A DNA stretch of 64,000 nucleotides, taken from positions 806,001 through 870,000 of the forward strand of contig JADKKB010000007.1 of assembly GCA_016720705.1 (NCBI GenBank), given 5' to 3'. The position numbers and the translations under genes were made by a program. The stretch comes from Chloracidobacterium sp. GTDB lineage: Bacteria > Acidobacteriota > Blastocatellia > Pyrinomonadales > Pyrinomonadaceae. Positions 1 to 8,467 of this stretch are shown here, piece after piece. Numbering within the stretch: position 1 is the stretch's first letter; every line of letters begins with the position of its first letter. Under the pieces are notes generated by a model. It searched no databases. It was not told the DNA's origin and saw nothing but the letters and a program-made list of their open reading frames with translations.

Positions 1-1880
1 TTATCCTCTACACCTCCGGCACAACCGGCAAGCCAAAGGGCATTGCGCACACGCACGCTAGTTTTCCTATCAAGGCGGCGCAGGATATGGCGTTTGGGAC
101 GGATGTTGGGAGAGGTACGCGGATATCGTGGTACACGGACATCGGCTGGATGATGGGGCCTTGGCTGATCTACGGGGCGTTGATAAATGGTGCGACGATC
201 TGCATCTACGACGGTGCTCCCGATTACCCGACGCCTGACCGAATGTGGGAATTTTGCGCCAAGCATAAGGTCGAGGTTTTAGGTATTTCGCCTACGCTAG
301 TACGTTCGCTTGCGTCGCATGAAGGACGGAGTGAGGACGCTCCTGTCCTCATGAGGGCGAAGCCCGAAAAAAGTGAACGCAGAGGCTGGAGCCGACATGG
401 CAAACTGCCGCACTTTGATGGCCAAGTCACGCAGTTCATTACATTCCGGCTTGCAGATTCCCTTCCGCAGTCTGTGCTGAATAGGCTGCGTCAACAGCTA
501 GAACATGACAAACTCGATGACGATTCTGAAGAGCTTAGGCAACTCGTCGAGGATTATCTCGATAGCGGCGCGGGCGAATGTATTCTACGCGATACGAAGA
601 TCGCAGAAATAGTCCGCGAAACATTACTCTACGAACAAGGAAAGAGCTGCGACCTAAAGGCATGGATCATTATGCCCAATCATGTTCACCTGTTGCTTCG
701 CCTTTATGAAGGAGACGATCTTGCAGGCCTTATGAAGGGGATCAAGGGAATTTCCGCGAGAAGAATCAACCAACTGCGAAATACCACCGGGCCGATCTGG
801 CAAGCTGATTATTTTGACCGGTATATACGTGACGGCGAGCATTTCTCAAAAGCGTTTGCCTATATTGAGAACAACCCTGTGCTCGCAAAACTAAGCAAGA
901 CGGCTGAAGAATTCAGATTCGGCAGTGCATTCGAACGGATTGCAAGCGCTAATACCCAAATAAGTACTAAACACGAAGATGTCGCCGCAAGCGGCGATGA
1001 GGACAAGATTGTCCTCACTCCGTTCGAGCGCCACGATCTAAGCAGCCTCCGCATATTCGCCTCGACAGGCGAGCCTTGGAATCCGGCACCTTGGTGGTGG
1101 TTATTTGAAAAGGTCGGTGACAGCAAATTGCCGATCATAAATTACAGCGGCGGCACAGAGATCTCCGGCGGCATTTTGATGGGCAATCCTTTGCTACCGA
1201 TAAAGCCGTGTTCGTTCCCGGCTCCGTGTCCGGGAATGGACGTAGATATTCTCGACGAAGACGGCAAACCTGTTGCCGCCGGACAAGTTGGCGAGCTTGT
1301 CATCAAACAGCCCTGGATCGGTATGGCACGCGGATTTTGGCAGGAAAAAGAGCGCTATCTCGACACCTATTGGCGGCGGTTCAAGGACATATGGGTTCAT
1401 GGCGATTTTGCGATGCGAGATAAAGACGGCCACTGGTTCATCCTCGGTCGCTCAGATGACACGCTAAAAGTCGCCGGCAAACGCGTCGGCCCCGCCGAAG
1501 TCGAAAGCATACTCGTTTCGCATCCCTCGGTCATCGAAGCGGCGGTTATAGGCGTGCCCGACGACGACAAAGGCACCGCAATGGTCGCGTTCTGCGTGAT
1601 CGGAGGGCAAACATCCCTGATTACCGGTGAAAATAATGACGACGAAAAGCAAGCAAGGATACTTGCCCTCCAATCCGAATTGAAAACCCTCGTTGTCCGC
1701 GATATGGGCAAACCGCTCGCCCCATCGAAAATTCACTTTGTATCGGCAATACCAAAAACCCGCAATGCGAAGGTAATGCGCCGGGTCATCCGCTCCGCCT
1801 ACCTTGGCGAAGATGCGGGCGATCTCTCCGCCCTCGAGAATCCGGATTCGGTCGAAGATATCCGCCGGAAGAACGCGTGA
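1..1880 (+). CDS. Acyl/acetyl-CoA synthetase, 5'-truncated by the window and interrupted in frame by a RAYT transposase
   Basis: AMP-forming acyl-CoA synthetase of the acetyl-CoA synthetase type, which activates a carboxylate through an acyl-adenylate. The reading frame is already open at base 3 and encodes the A3 core YTSGTTGKPKG at about 9-41. It continues through the A5-like NYSGGTE (about 1140), the hinge-region motif around GRSDDTLKVAGKRVGPAEVES (1447-1505), and the C-terminal A10 lysine region PKTRNAKVMRR (about 1752-1785). The host frame is interrupted after VRSLASHE (about 301-323) and resumes at ERHDLSSLRIFASTGEPWN (from about 1027). The intervening stretch of about 700 bp is a Y1 transposase read in the same frame, with no stop anywhere. 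Removing 325-1023 (699 bp, 233 codons) would restore a continuous synthetase, although the exact footprint is uncertain. Whether the enlarged enzyme still folds is unknown. The family is confident; the substrate is not assigned. Confidence 0.9.
   Translation, partial: ILYTSGTTGKPKGIAHTHASFPIKAAQDMAFGTDVGRGTRISWYTDIGWMMGPWLIYGALINGATICIYDGAPDYPTPDRMWEFCAKHKVEVLGISPTLVRSLASHEGRSEDAPVLMRAKPEKSERRGWSRHGKLPHFDGQVTQFITFRLADSLPQSVLNRLRQQLEHDKLDDDSEELRQLVEDYLDSGAGECILRDTKIAEIVRETLLYEQGKSCDLKAWIIMPNHVHLLLRLYEGDDLAGLMKGIKGISARRINQLRNTTGPIWQADYFDRYIRDGEHFSKAFAYIENNPVLAKLSKTAEEFRFGSAFERIASANTQISTKHEDVAASGDEDKIVLTPFERHDLSSLRIFASTGEPWNPAPWWWLFEKVGDSKLPIINYSGGTEISGGILMGNPLLPIKPCSFPAPCPGMDVDILDEDGKPVAAGQVGELVIKQPWIGMARGFWQEKERYLDTYWRRFKDIWVHGDFAMRDKDGHWFILGRSDDTLKVAGKRVGPAEVESILVSHPSVIEAAVIGVPDDDKGTAMVAFCVIGGQTSLITGENNDDEKQARILALQSELKTLVVRDMGKPLAPSKIHFVSAIPKTRNAKVMRRVIRSAYLGEDAGDLSALENPDSVEDIRRKNA
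326..352 (+). repeat. Left REP-like hairpin of the RAYT element
   Basis: ACGGAGTGAGGAC (326-338), a 6-nt loop GCTCCT, then GTCCTCAT (345-352). GAGGAC pairs with GTCCTC to make a hairpin. The first 13 nt and the last 8 nt are exact reverse complements of the outer 13 and inner 8 nt of the right-end hairpin at 997-1023; only the loop differs. Confidence 0.85.
997..1023 (-). repeat. Right REP-like hairpin of the RAYT element
   Basis: ATGAGGAC (997-1004), loop AAGATT, GTCCTCACTCCGT (1011-1023). It is the inverted copy of the left hairpin at 326-352, with 21 of 27 positions matching and all differences confined to the 6-nt loop. The stem is preserved. This supports a unit bounded by inverted REP-like sequences. 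Confidence 0.85.
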
Positions 1881-1910
1881 AGTGCGTTCGATTTGATACA
1901 ATTCAAGTAA

Positions 1911-2852
1911 ATGGACGGCGAGAATGAAACCTTTAAGGTTCGACTTGGTTGCGATCCGGCATCTTGGTTCGCTTTGAAATGCCATTCGCTTTTCGAGGCG
2001 ATCATCACCGAACTCCCAAACGCACTTGACCCCACTCAGTCTGACGGTATTCACGATATGCGTGTTGCGACTCGCCGACTACGGAGCTCACTTCGCGACA
2101 CCGAGATGATTCTCGAAAGACACCCTTCGCGATCTGCTTCGAAAAACTTCAAGCAACTCGCTGAAATTCTTGGCTCGGTCCGCGACGAAGATGTAGCGAT
2201 CGATGCTTTTGCTCGACTTTCGCGGGATTGCGAGTCCGTTAAGGTCGGTGAGAGAATCGTCCGATTCGTTGCCACCATCAAGAAAAGTCGCCTGTCCGCA
2301 TTTGTCCGATTGCAAAAACAGCTCTCGGTCGACTTCCAGCAAGACCTTCGCCATCGATTCGAGGTGTCGCTGGCCGCCCTTTCCTCGAAAATCCATCTTT
2401 CAAAGTACTTGGACATCGATTCATTTAGAAGTGATATCACCGCATCGCTCTCTAGTGACCTTAAGCGTGTCGGCGCTCGCCTTTATGACCCGTTTGACCG
2501 TACGGGTCTACACAAGACTCGCATTGCGGTGAAGCGACTTCGATATTCGAATGAATTCTTCTCTGAATTTAGGAGTGCCGCCGCAAAGCCCATTTCGAAA
2601 GAACTTGCAAGATTACAGGGATCTCTTGGCGATACTCACGACCGGGACGTCTGGATCGAAGGCCTTTCTAAGCACACCGATTACACAAAAGTTAAATGTG
2701 ATCCGGAATGGGTCGAAACGAAAATATGGCTGATCTCCGAGTTGATCAAAGAGCGGACAAAAAGCTATCGCGAGGCAATAACGCTATTAGCCGAATGGCA
2801 AACACGCGGATTTGCCGATGAGAACGGCAATCTGATAGATGAGGCAAAATGA
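1911..2852 (+). CDS. CHAD domain protein
   Basis: A 313-residue soluble protein of the CHAD (conserved histidine alpha-helical domain) family. These are helical bundles reported to bind inorganic polyphosphate through conserved His, Arg and Lys residues. The diagnostic halves are visible: GIHDMRVATRRLRSSLR near residues 45-61 and LHKTRIAVKRLRYSNEFF near residues 200-218, with GDTHDRDVW following. There is no fused CYTH/triphosphatase domain, so it is a stand-alone CHAD. Its stop overlaps the next start by four bases (ATGA at 2849-2852), so it is translationally coupled to the DUF488 gene. The specific role is unknown. Confidence 0.88.
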   Translation: MDGENETFKVRLGCDPASWFALKCHSLFEAIITELPNALDPTQSDGIHDMRVATRRLRSSLRDTEMILERHPSRSASKNFKQLAEILGSVRDEDVAIDAFARLSRDCESVKVGERIVRFVATIKKSRLSAFVRLQKQLSVDFQQDLRHRFEVSLAALSSKIHLSKYLDIDSFRSDITASLSSDLKRVGARLYDPFDRTGLHKTRIAVKRLRYSNEFFSEFRSAAAKPISKELARLQGSLGDTHDRDVWIEGLSKHTDYTKVKCDPEWVETKIWLISELIKERTKSYREAITLLAEWQTRGFADENGNLIDEAK

Positions 2853-3310
2853 CCGGTAAGACTATCTACACAATCGGCCACGGTAGACACCCATTTGCTT
2901 ATTTTCTTGAATTACTACAAAACTTTGAGATCGAGTTTGTCTGTGACGTCCGTACGTTTGCCCGCTCGCGTTGGCCGCAGTTCAACGGATTCGTACTCGC
3001 CGAATTGCTTAGCGACAATACTATCGGCTACGAACATCTGCCTGAGACCGGTGGAAAATTCAAACCTAACCCGGCCGATATGGAGTGGGGCGTGGGGCGA
3101 ATAGTTGAGATCGCGTCAGAATTGAGAACCGTTTTAATGTGTTCGGAATCGAAACCGCTCACAGATCACCGAGTCCCTCGAGCTAATTGTCACCGGGTCG
3201 GAATGCTCGCTCCGATGCTGAGGGCAAAGGGCGTCGAGCGAGTTGTTCACATTTTGCCCAACGGCGAATCATTAGAATTTGCCGAGTCCGGAGTTCCCTC
3301 GATCTGGTAG
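2849..3310 (+). CDS. DUF488 family protein
   Basis: A 153-residue DUF488 protein. The family is recognised by the N-terminal YTIGHGRHPFAYFLELL, the VCDVRTFARSRWPQFNG segment, GYEHLPETGGK, and the ESKPLTDH..CHR..ML region. Biochemical function is not established; members are often found near DNA-repair or nucleic-acid genes. It starts within the stop of the CHAD gene (ATGA), so the two are probably one operon. Its 3' 64 bases overlap the convergent methyltransferase-like gene. A degenerate second copy of this gene lies at 8114-8467. Confidence 0.88.
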   Translation: MTGKTIYTIGHGRHPFAYFLELLQNFEIEFVCDVRTFARSRWPQFNGFVLAELLSDNTIGYEHLPETGGKFKPNPADMEWGVGRIVEIASELRTVLMCSESKPLTDHRVPRANCHRVGMLAPMLRAKGVERVVHILPNGESLEFAESGVPSIW

Positions 3311-3825
3311 GCCCTAGATCGCGGTATCCAACATTTCACGTTTAACCGATATTCACGGTATGCTCTACCAAACCTCCGTTCGATATCATCCTCTTCGAGC
3401 GGCCGAAAGATCAACTGCCACACGAGCGACCCAATCAACGCATAAAGAGCAACAAGAGGTGAGCCTAAGAAAAGTGCAACTGCCAATCCCTGACCTATTC
3501 CTGAAACCGCCATCGGATTACGAACAAACGCATAAGGGCCACGAATAACCAGATTTTTTGCGTGGTCAAGCGGCAACGGCGTACCTTTTCGGATCTTCGA
3601 CATTACGATCGAGCCCCGGACGCCCGGCGAACTAATCGCAATGAACAGAACTGCGGCCAGAGGCTTTTGAAACGGAACTTGCAATCGCGTGATGCCGAAT
3701 GAGCCCTCGACGATCGTTATCAGATACGGAAAAACGACAAGAATAGCCGACCAAATCACAACGATCTGAGTCATTGTTTTGACGAGGATCCAGTTAGTCG
3801 AAGCGTCGACTGCCTCACGAAACAT
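3247..3825 (-). CDS. Isoprenylcysteine carboxyl methyltransferase-like membrane protein
   Basis: A 192-residue integral membrane protein of the ICMT/PEMT superfamily, which methylates hydrophobic or lipid-linked substrates using SAM. The C-terminal half carries the family signature GPYAFVRNPMAVSGIGQG (about residues 96-113) and LEEDDIERRFGRAYREYRLNVKCWIPR near residues 143-169, the cofactor region. Three or four hydrophobic segments precede and surround it. The bacterial substrate cannot be assigned. It lies 12 bp downstream of the disrupted membrane gene at 3838-4209 on the same strand, suggesting a former two-gene unit, and overlaps the convergent DUF488 gene by 64 bp. Confidence 0.8.
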   Translation of the reverse strand: MFREAVDASTNWILVKTMTQIVVIWSAILVVFPYLITIVEGSFGITRLQVPFQKPLAAVLFIAISSPGVRGSIVMSKIRKGTPLPLDHAKNLVIRGPYAFVRNPMAVSGIGQGLAVALFLGSPLVALYALIGSLVWQLIFRPLEEDDIERRFGRAYREYRLNVKCWIPRSRAYQIEGTPDSANSNDSPLGKM

Positions 3826-3837
3826 CGTCCTTTTAAG

Positions 3838-4209
3838 TCACAACCCGACGGCAAATACCCCGCTCCAGATCATCGCCGGAAACATTATTGTCACTCCGAG
3901 CCAGCCGACATTGGTCATTAACTCAAACGCGAAGGCGTAAACTGTCGCATAACTAAACGCCCCTGTTACAAACCACGAGGCGATCCGCGAATATTCGTGG
4001 TCGCGAAAACATAGCCAACTTGCCACCAATGAACCAATTCCCATAAACGATAGGTCGGCGAGTCAAAACGCCATTAGTGAGGTTTCCGAAGACCGTTCTA
4101 GAGTGAAGTATTGCCGAGTCCACCGGACAAAATAAGGAGTCGCCCACCAAGCAATTACCGCTGATCCTTGGACGACAAAATAAATTGCGGCTGAATGTCG
4201 GACTTTCAT
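3838..4209 (-). pseudogene. Small membrane protein gene with an in-frame TGA
   Basis: Reading on the minus strand from the ATG at 4209-4207 gives 48 codons (MKVRHSAAIYFVVQ...), a single TGA at 4065-4063, then 74 more sense codons in the same frame ending ...IWSGVFAVGL. Both halves are hydrophobic and read as one polytopic membrane protein of about 123 residues; the TGA sits where a Trp (TGG) would fit (AF-stop-LADLSF). I do not recognise the family. One point mutation, a sequencing error or translational restart at the ATG at 4044 are all possible. It precedes the ICMT-like gene by 12 bp. Confidence 0.65.
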
Positions 4210-4490
4210 AAATTAAACTGACAACACGCTCTACTTAACCTTTTTGATGACCTTTTCTTTCCGCTTTCCTTTTCGATCTCAGCGAGCTACGAATTCAGCA
4301 ACTAAGTAAATCGGTCGCGGTTTGCGATGGTTATTATCAGCATCCGCCTGAACCGTTGACCAATCACCCCAATTCCTCCTCGTAAAATTTTCTTGCTATT
4401 GACATCCTTAGTGTGTACGCTTAGCCAGATTACTTTTTGCATTTTCAGGCAGTTACGTTGCCGAACACATACAAGTTGACGAGGTGGATC

Positions 4491-7091
4491 ATGAGAAAAC
4501 ACTCGGTGCTGGTACTGTTGTTGATATTTGCATTGGCGTGCTGGCATACAGAGGCACAAGAGCTAAAAATAACGACCAACGCCGCCAATACTGTGTCGTC
4601 CAAGTCCCTTATTGACCTTCCCGGACTGACCGGCAATCCACTCGCGATCATTGTCGCGACGCCGATGGGCAACACCGAGATGCTCAATACCAACCCGATC
4701 GGCGCTTGGTATTACTCTGGAAAGTGGAATATTTTCAATTCCAATCATTCGGTGATGCCGCTGGGCGCTACCTACATGATCCGTTTTTATCTGCAGCCCG
4801 GACCCAATCAGTTCATGCACCGCGTCACGAAGGAAAATACCGGAGCGGAGGGTTCGTACATCGATAATCCAGCGCTAAATAATAATCCCGGAGCACAGGT
4901 CACGATACTTCAAAATTACGCTCCCGAGGTTAGATCGCCCTACAATTTGAACCGTTTCCCGTCGACCGTTTCGTACAGCACCGCCGCCTCAAGGTGGTAC
5001 ATCGCCAATGTCAGCGGCGATCCGCTAAGTCCGAATACGGTCTTTAACGTTGTAGTCGGTTCGGGCAGCGGAAACCCGTCAGCTCCGGTTCCTACTCCAG
5101 CACCGCCGGTTCCGATGGTGACACCGTCAACGCCAAACCCGACGCCCAGCGGAAACTCTACCGCTACTCCGCCACCGACACCGATCGGAGCCGCAACACC
5201 GAGATCTCCGGGCCCGGTTGTCCCGGCATCGACTCCGACTCCGGCGACAACGCCTGTTCCACTAAATGGCTTTGTGGATATGCACACGCATCCGATGAGT
5301 CATCTTGGCTTTGGAAAGCGCTTGCTTCACGGTGTACCCGATGGTTCGATGGGTGCGGACGGACGGCCGAACGGATCGATCATTCCCCGCGGAACACGAA
5401 ACTGCAATCCAACCGACATCAGGGCAAGCAATATTTTTGACGCGCTCGGAAACTGCAGTTCAACCCACGGCGGATGGGGGCTAACGGATAATCCATGCGG
5501 CGATCACATTAGAGCTCTCGTTCTAAATCGGATGTTCGATAAAGATTTTAAGTTTCGGCTGCCAGGCAATCTTTTTGGCGGTGGTAATCTCATCGGCGAT
5601 CACGAACATCAGGGAATGGAGAGTATTCCTGAGCAGCTTAGGTATTGGCCCAGCCAGACCTCCAAGATTCATCAGCAGATGTGGTGGGAGTGGATCAAGC
5701 GAGCCAAAGAGCAGGGAAACCTTCGCGTAATGATCGCCCTCACGGTCAACAGTGAGCTGCTCGCAAATATCCTGAATGGCGACGAGCCAAAAGACGACAA
5801 GGGGTCAGCGGATCTTCAGATCGACGAGATCAAATCATTTGTCGGGCGGCACAATGATTTTATGGAAGTCGCCTATTCGCCGGCAGACTTGCGACGTATT
5901 GTCGGCGCTGGCAAACTTGCCGTTATTCTCGGAATGGAAGTAGATAATATCGGCAATTTCAACAAGCCGGGGGCCGTAGTTACACAGGCCACCGTCAAGG
6001 CCGAGATCCAGCGCCTCCACACCAAAGGCATTCGATATGTGTTCCCGATACATCTCGTAAATAACAAATTTGGCGGCACTGCGGTTTACGAGGACCTTTT
6101 CAATTTTTCGAACAAATACTCGACCGGCAGCTTTTTCACCGTTAACGAATCGGATAAGGTCGGCTTCCGATTAGGCGAGATGTCAGATATCGGTGTCTTA
6201 CTATCGACCAGTAGGGATCTGAGGCCGGTTCTCGATGGCCTTGCCGGCGTGCCTTACCCGCCGGCGTTTAACGCTGATCCGACTTCGCCTGATTTTTGCA
6301 TGCATCCGCTAAATCCTTTTAGCGGCAGTCTCGGCTGCTTCAAGACCTTCAAGTTGCTGAAAGGCATCATTAATCCGCCATCGGAATATCAGATGTACTC
6401 AACCATTCCGAACGGTCATGTCAACGATGCCGGCCTTACCGGTCTCGGTAAATATGCCATCACCGAGATGATGAAGTTGGGCCTGCTCATCGATATCGAT
6501 CATATGTCGGACAGGTCACAGGCGGACACGCTAGAGATCGCTGAGCGTCCGACCAACAAGTACCCTCTCAATATTGGACATAACGGAATTCGCAAACCGG
6601 GTGCGTCGGAACGGCATGCTTTAAGAGCGACAGTTGAGCGGATCGCCAAATTAGGTGGAGTTTTTGGCATCGGTACGGCAGATTCCGAAGAGCACCATTC
6701 GGATGCAAAATCTTTCATTACAAGCTTTAACGAGGTCTGGTCGGTCATGGGACACGATGGCGGCAGCCCGCGTGTTGCGATGGGCACCGATGTAAATGGA
6801 ATGGAACGATTGCCGCGGGCGACGTCGGGGCTGTCGGCCAGCAGTTTCTATTCCGATCATTTCTTTGACGATATCCCTGACAATCAGGAAGAGAATTTTC
6901 AGCAGTGCCGCACGGGAACCAGGACCTGGGATTATACGCTTCTAGGGGTCGCTCACTACGGCCTCATTGCGGATTTTGTGAGGGACATTCGGAAACGAGA
7001 CCTATTCGTCCAGCAGCACCTTATGGAGTCGGCCGAGTACTTTGCCCAAATGTGGGAAAAGGCTGATCTTCAAAAAACCAGCATCCAGTAG
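4491..7091 (+). CDS. Secreted M19-type (membrane dipeptidase-like) hydrolase with N-terminal beta-type repeats
   Basis: An 866-residue exported protein. The start at 4491 is preferred over 4437 because MRKHSVLVLLLIFALACWHTEAQ is a clean signal peptide. Residues about 20-210 hold two tandem units of about 75 residues (LxGNPxA...IGAWYxxxKWxIFN and LNNNPGA...VSYSxxxxRWYIAN), resembling a repeat often attached to secreted bacterial proteins (DUF7452-like, from memory). A Pro/Thr-rich linker follows (about 212-258). The catalytic part begins near residue 263 (VDMHTHPMSH) and shows M19-like metal and substrate motifs: GMEVDN, LLIDIDHMS, IGHNGIRK and AMGTDVNG. M19 enzymes hydrolyse dipeptides with a binuclear zinc site. 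The actual substrate is unknown, and the domain is larger than a standard M19 enzyme (about 350-400 residues). Confidence 0.8.
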   Translation: MRKHSVLVLLLIFALACWHTEAQELKITTNAANTVSSKSLIDLPGLTGNPLAIIVATPMGNTEMLNTNPIGAWYYSGKWNIFNSNHSVMPLGATYMIRFYLQPGPNQFMHRVTKENTGAEGSYIDNPALNNNPGAQVTILQNYAPEVRSPYNLNRFPSTVSYSTAASRWYIANVSGDPLSPNTVFNVVVGSGSGNPSAPVPTPAPPVPMVTPSTPNPTPSGNSTATPPPTPIGAATPRSPGPVVPASTPTPATTPVPLNGFVDMHTHPMSHLGFGKRLLHGVPDGSMGADGRPNGSIIPRGTRNCNPTDIRASNIFDALGNCSSTHGGWGLTDNPCGDHIRALVLNRMFDKDFKFRLPGNLFGGGNLIGDHEHQGMESIPEQLRYWPSQTSKIHQQMWWEWIKRAKEQGNLRVMIALTVNSELLANILNGDEPKDDKGSADLQIDEIKSFVGRHNDFMEVAYSPADLRRIVGAGKLAVILGMEVDNIGNFNKPGAVVTQATVKAEIQRLHTKGIRYVFPIHLVNNKFGGTAVYEDLFNFSNKYSTGSFFTVNESDKVGFRLGEMSDIGVLLSTSRDLRPVLDGLAGVPYPPAFNADPTSPDFCMHPLNPFSGSLGCFKTFKLLKGIINPPSEYQMYSTIPNGHVNDAGLTGLGKYAITEMMKLGLLIDIDHMSDRSQADTLEIAERPTNKYPLNIGHNGIRKPGASERHALRATVERIAKLGGVFGIGTADSEEHHSDAKSFITSFNEVWSVMGHDGGSPRVAMGTDVNGMERLPRATSGLSASSFYSDHFFDDIPDNQEENFQQCRTGTRTWDYTLLGVAHYGLIADFVRDIRKRDLFVQQHLMESAEYFAQMWEKADLQKTSIQ

Positions 7092-7102
7092 CAGAGTTTC
7101 TT

Positions 7103-8101
7103 ATGTACATCTCAAAAATGACCGGTAAATATTCGTTTTTACTAACTTTGGCTTTCGTTTGTCTGGCGTCGGCTGCAGCATTTGGCCAAACGGAAAAGTT
7201 GGGCATTGTCCGCTATACGCCGCCGGCGGGAATGACTAAGACATTGAAGGAAAATGTCGTTGCCTTTAGCGAGTACAATGCGGCGACCAGTAAATACTGC
7301 ATCATCACTATTTACGGAGGCACAGCCGGAACGGGCACAGCCTCCGGCGACTTTAAGCGTGAGTGGAATAATTTGGTCGTCAAACAAATGACCACGGAAC
7401 TTGCTGATCCGAAGACGGACACATCAGCGGCGGATGGATGGACGGTTACCGCAGGCGGTTCGTCGGTCACATCCGAGGCAGGCACAGCACTTGCATTCTT
7501 GACGGTCATAAGCGGCACTGGCACGACGGTAAGCATCCTTGCTGTATTCAACGATCCGGCGTACGTCTCACGTGTTGATAGTTTTGTCAGCGGCATCGAC
7601 CTCGATAAACCAGCGGCATCTGCGAATGTCACAGCACCAGCACCGCCCCAGATTCAAAATGGCAGATTAGTGGTGCCGCTACCAACGCGGCAACTAACAA
7701 TTGCCGATTTTGCCGGTGAATGGGGCGAGGACGCTAGCCGGATCTCGACGACATATGTCGACCGCAGTTCAGGAGCCTACCGAGGAACAGATAATCTGTC
7801 GTTCAAGAGCAAAATGAAAATCACCGGGACAGGTGGATATGCGAATGATTTTTATGCCATCCGAAACGGCAAGATGGAAAAAGACTATACGACCGGGTCG
7901 ATCCGCGTAAACGGACGGGTGTTGTCGATAGTGCAAAAAGGTACGGCAAAATACGTCATTCGAGGATGGCTGGAATTGCCCGATATGACCATAATGGTCG
8001 TTTGCGGTCCATGGTTTGATGAACAGGAAATACCCGAGAGTATCTTCACCAACCCCGACCAGGGGACCAACTTAAACAACACGTGGGTCCGAAAGAAATA
8101 A
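7103..8101 (+). CDS. Secreted protein of unknown function
   Basis: A 332-residue protein beginning 11 bp after the dipeptidase-like gene and probably cotranscribed. It has a signal peptide (KYSFLLTLAFVCLASAAAFGQ); an ATG at 7118 would give a more typical n-region, so the start is uncertain. Two parts are visible: residues about 25-175 (SEYNAATSKYCIITIYGG..., ending in VSRVDSFVSGIDL) and, after an Ala/Pro linker, a C-terminal part (IADFAGEWGEDASRISTTYVDRSSGAYRGT...) reminiscent of lipocalin-like beta sheets. No catalytic motif is apparent. I do not recognise a named family. Confidence 0.7.
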   Translation: MYISKMTGKYSFLLTLAFVCLASAAAFGQTEKLGIVRYTPPAGMTKTLKENVVAFSEYNAATSKYCIITIYGGTAGTGTASGDFKREWNNLVVKQMTTELADPKTDTSAADGWTVTAGGSSVTSEAGTALAFLTVISGTGTTVSILAVFNDPAYVSRVDSFVSGIDLDKPAASANVTAPAPPQIQNGRLVVPLPTRQLTIADFAGEWGEDASRISTTYVDRSSGAYRGTDNLSFKSKMKITGTGGYANDFYAIRNGKMEKDYTTGSIRVNGRVLSIVQKGTAKYVIRGWLELPDMTIMVVCGPWFDEQEIPESIFTNPDQGTNLNNTWVRKK

Positions 8102-8113
8102 TGAATGGGGCTT

Positions 8114-8467
8114 CGTTCGCCGCAACTCAAAGGGCTTGTGCTTTCGGAATTGCTTATAGACACGTGGTTCTGTTGTGAGCATCTACCGGAAAGCGGCCTG
8201 AAAAATAGTCCGGCTCCCGACGATATTTAATGGGGAATGAATAATACCACTGAGAGCACTGTAGTCCGTCCGACGGCGGGGATGTAGCCGGAATCGAAAC
8301 CCTTGTCGCTCTACCAAATCCAATTTGCAAACTGCGACCGCGTCGAAATGCTCGCTCCGCGGCTGCGTCTCAAAGGCGTTGGGGGTACCGTACACATTTT
8401 GCCCAGTGGCGAAACTATCGAGTTCGACGAATCGCCGTTGCCATCGATATGGTACGAACCGCAATGA
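8114..8467 (+). pseudogene. Degenerate second copy of the DUF488 gene
   Basis: Conceptual translation of scattered frames recovers the DUF488 protein encoded at 2849-3310. Examples are RSPQLKGLVLSELL (from 8114) against RSRWPQFNGFVLAELL; CCEHLPESG (about 8174-8200) against GYEHLPETGG; and ESKPL followed by NCDRVEMLAPRLRLKGV and VHILPSGE (8292-8410), ending PSIWYEPQ-stop at 8467. The N-terminal third is missing and the middle contains stops and frame changes. The stop overlaps the next gene's ATG (ATGA at 8464-8467), preserving the operon-like junction that the intact ancestor must have had with the glycosylase gene. Confidence 0.8.

Larger units (their letters stand above)
326..1023 (+). mobile_element. 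REP-associated tyrosine transposase (RAYT, Y1/HUH) element inside the synthetase gene
   Basis: An insertion of about 700 bp encodes a Y1-type transposase with its own possible ATG at 351, in the same frame as the host gene. Visible hallmarks are the HUH motif in MPNHVHLLL (672-698, His codons 681-683 and 687-689) and the catalytic tyrosine in AYIENNP (Tyr codon 861-863). RAYT proteins are single-strand nucleases linked to the spread of REP palindromes. The element starts and ends with inverted copies of a hairpin (326-352 and 997-1023). It has no stop codon of its own, so translation runs out of its right end into the host gene. The catalytic residues look intact, so it may be recent or maintained. 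Family call is confident; the exact ends come from the inverted repeats only. Confidence 0.85.

Noticed and set aside
1464..2054. Minus-strand open frame of 196 codons across the synthetase end and CHAD start
   Set aside because: It crosses two genes that are well supported on the plus strand, and its translation shows no domain.
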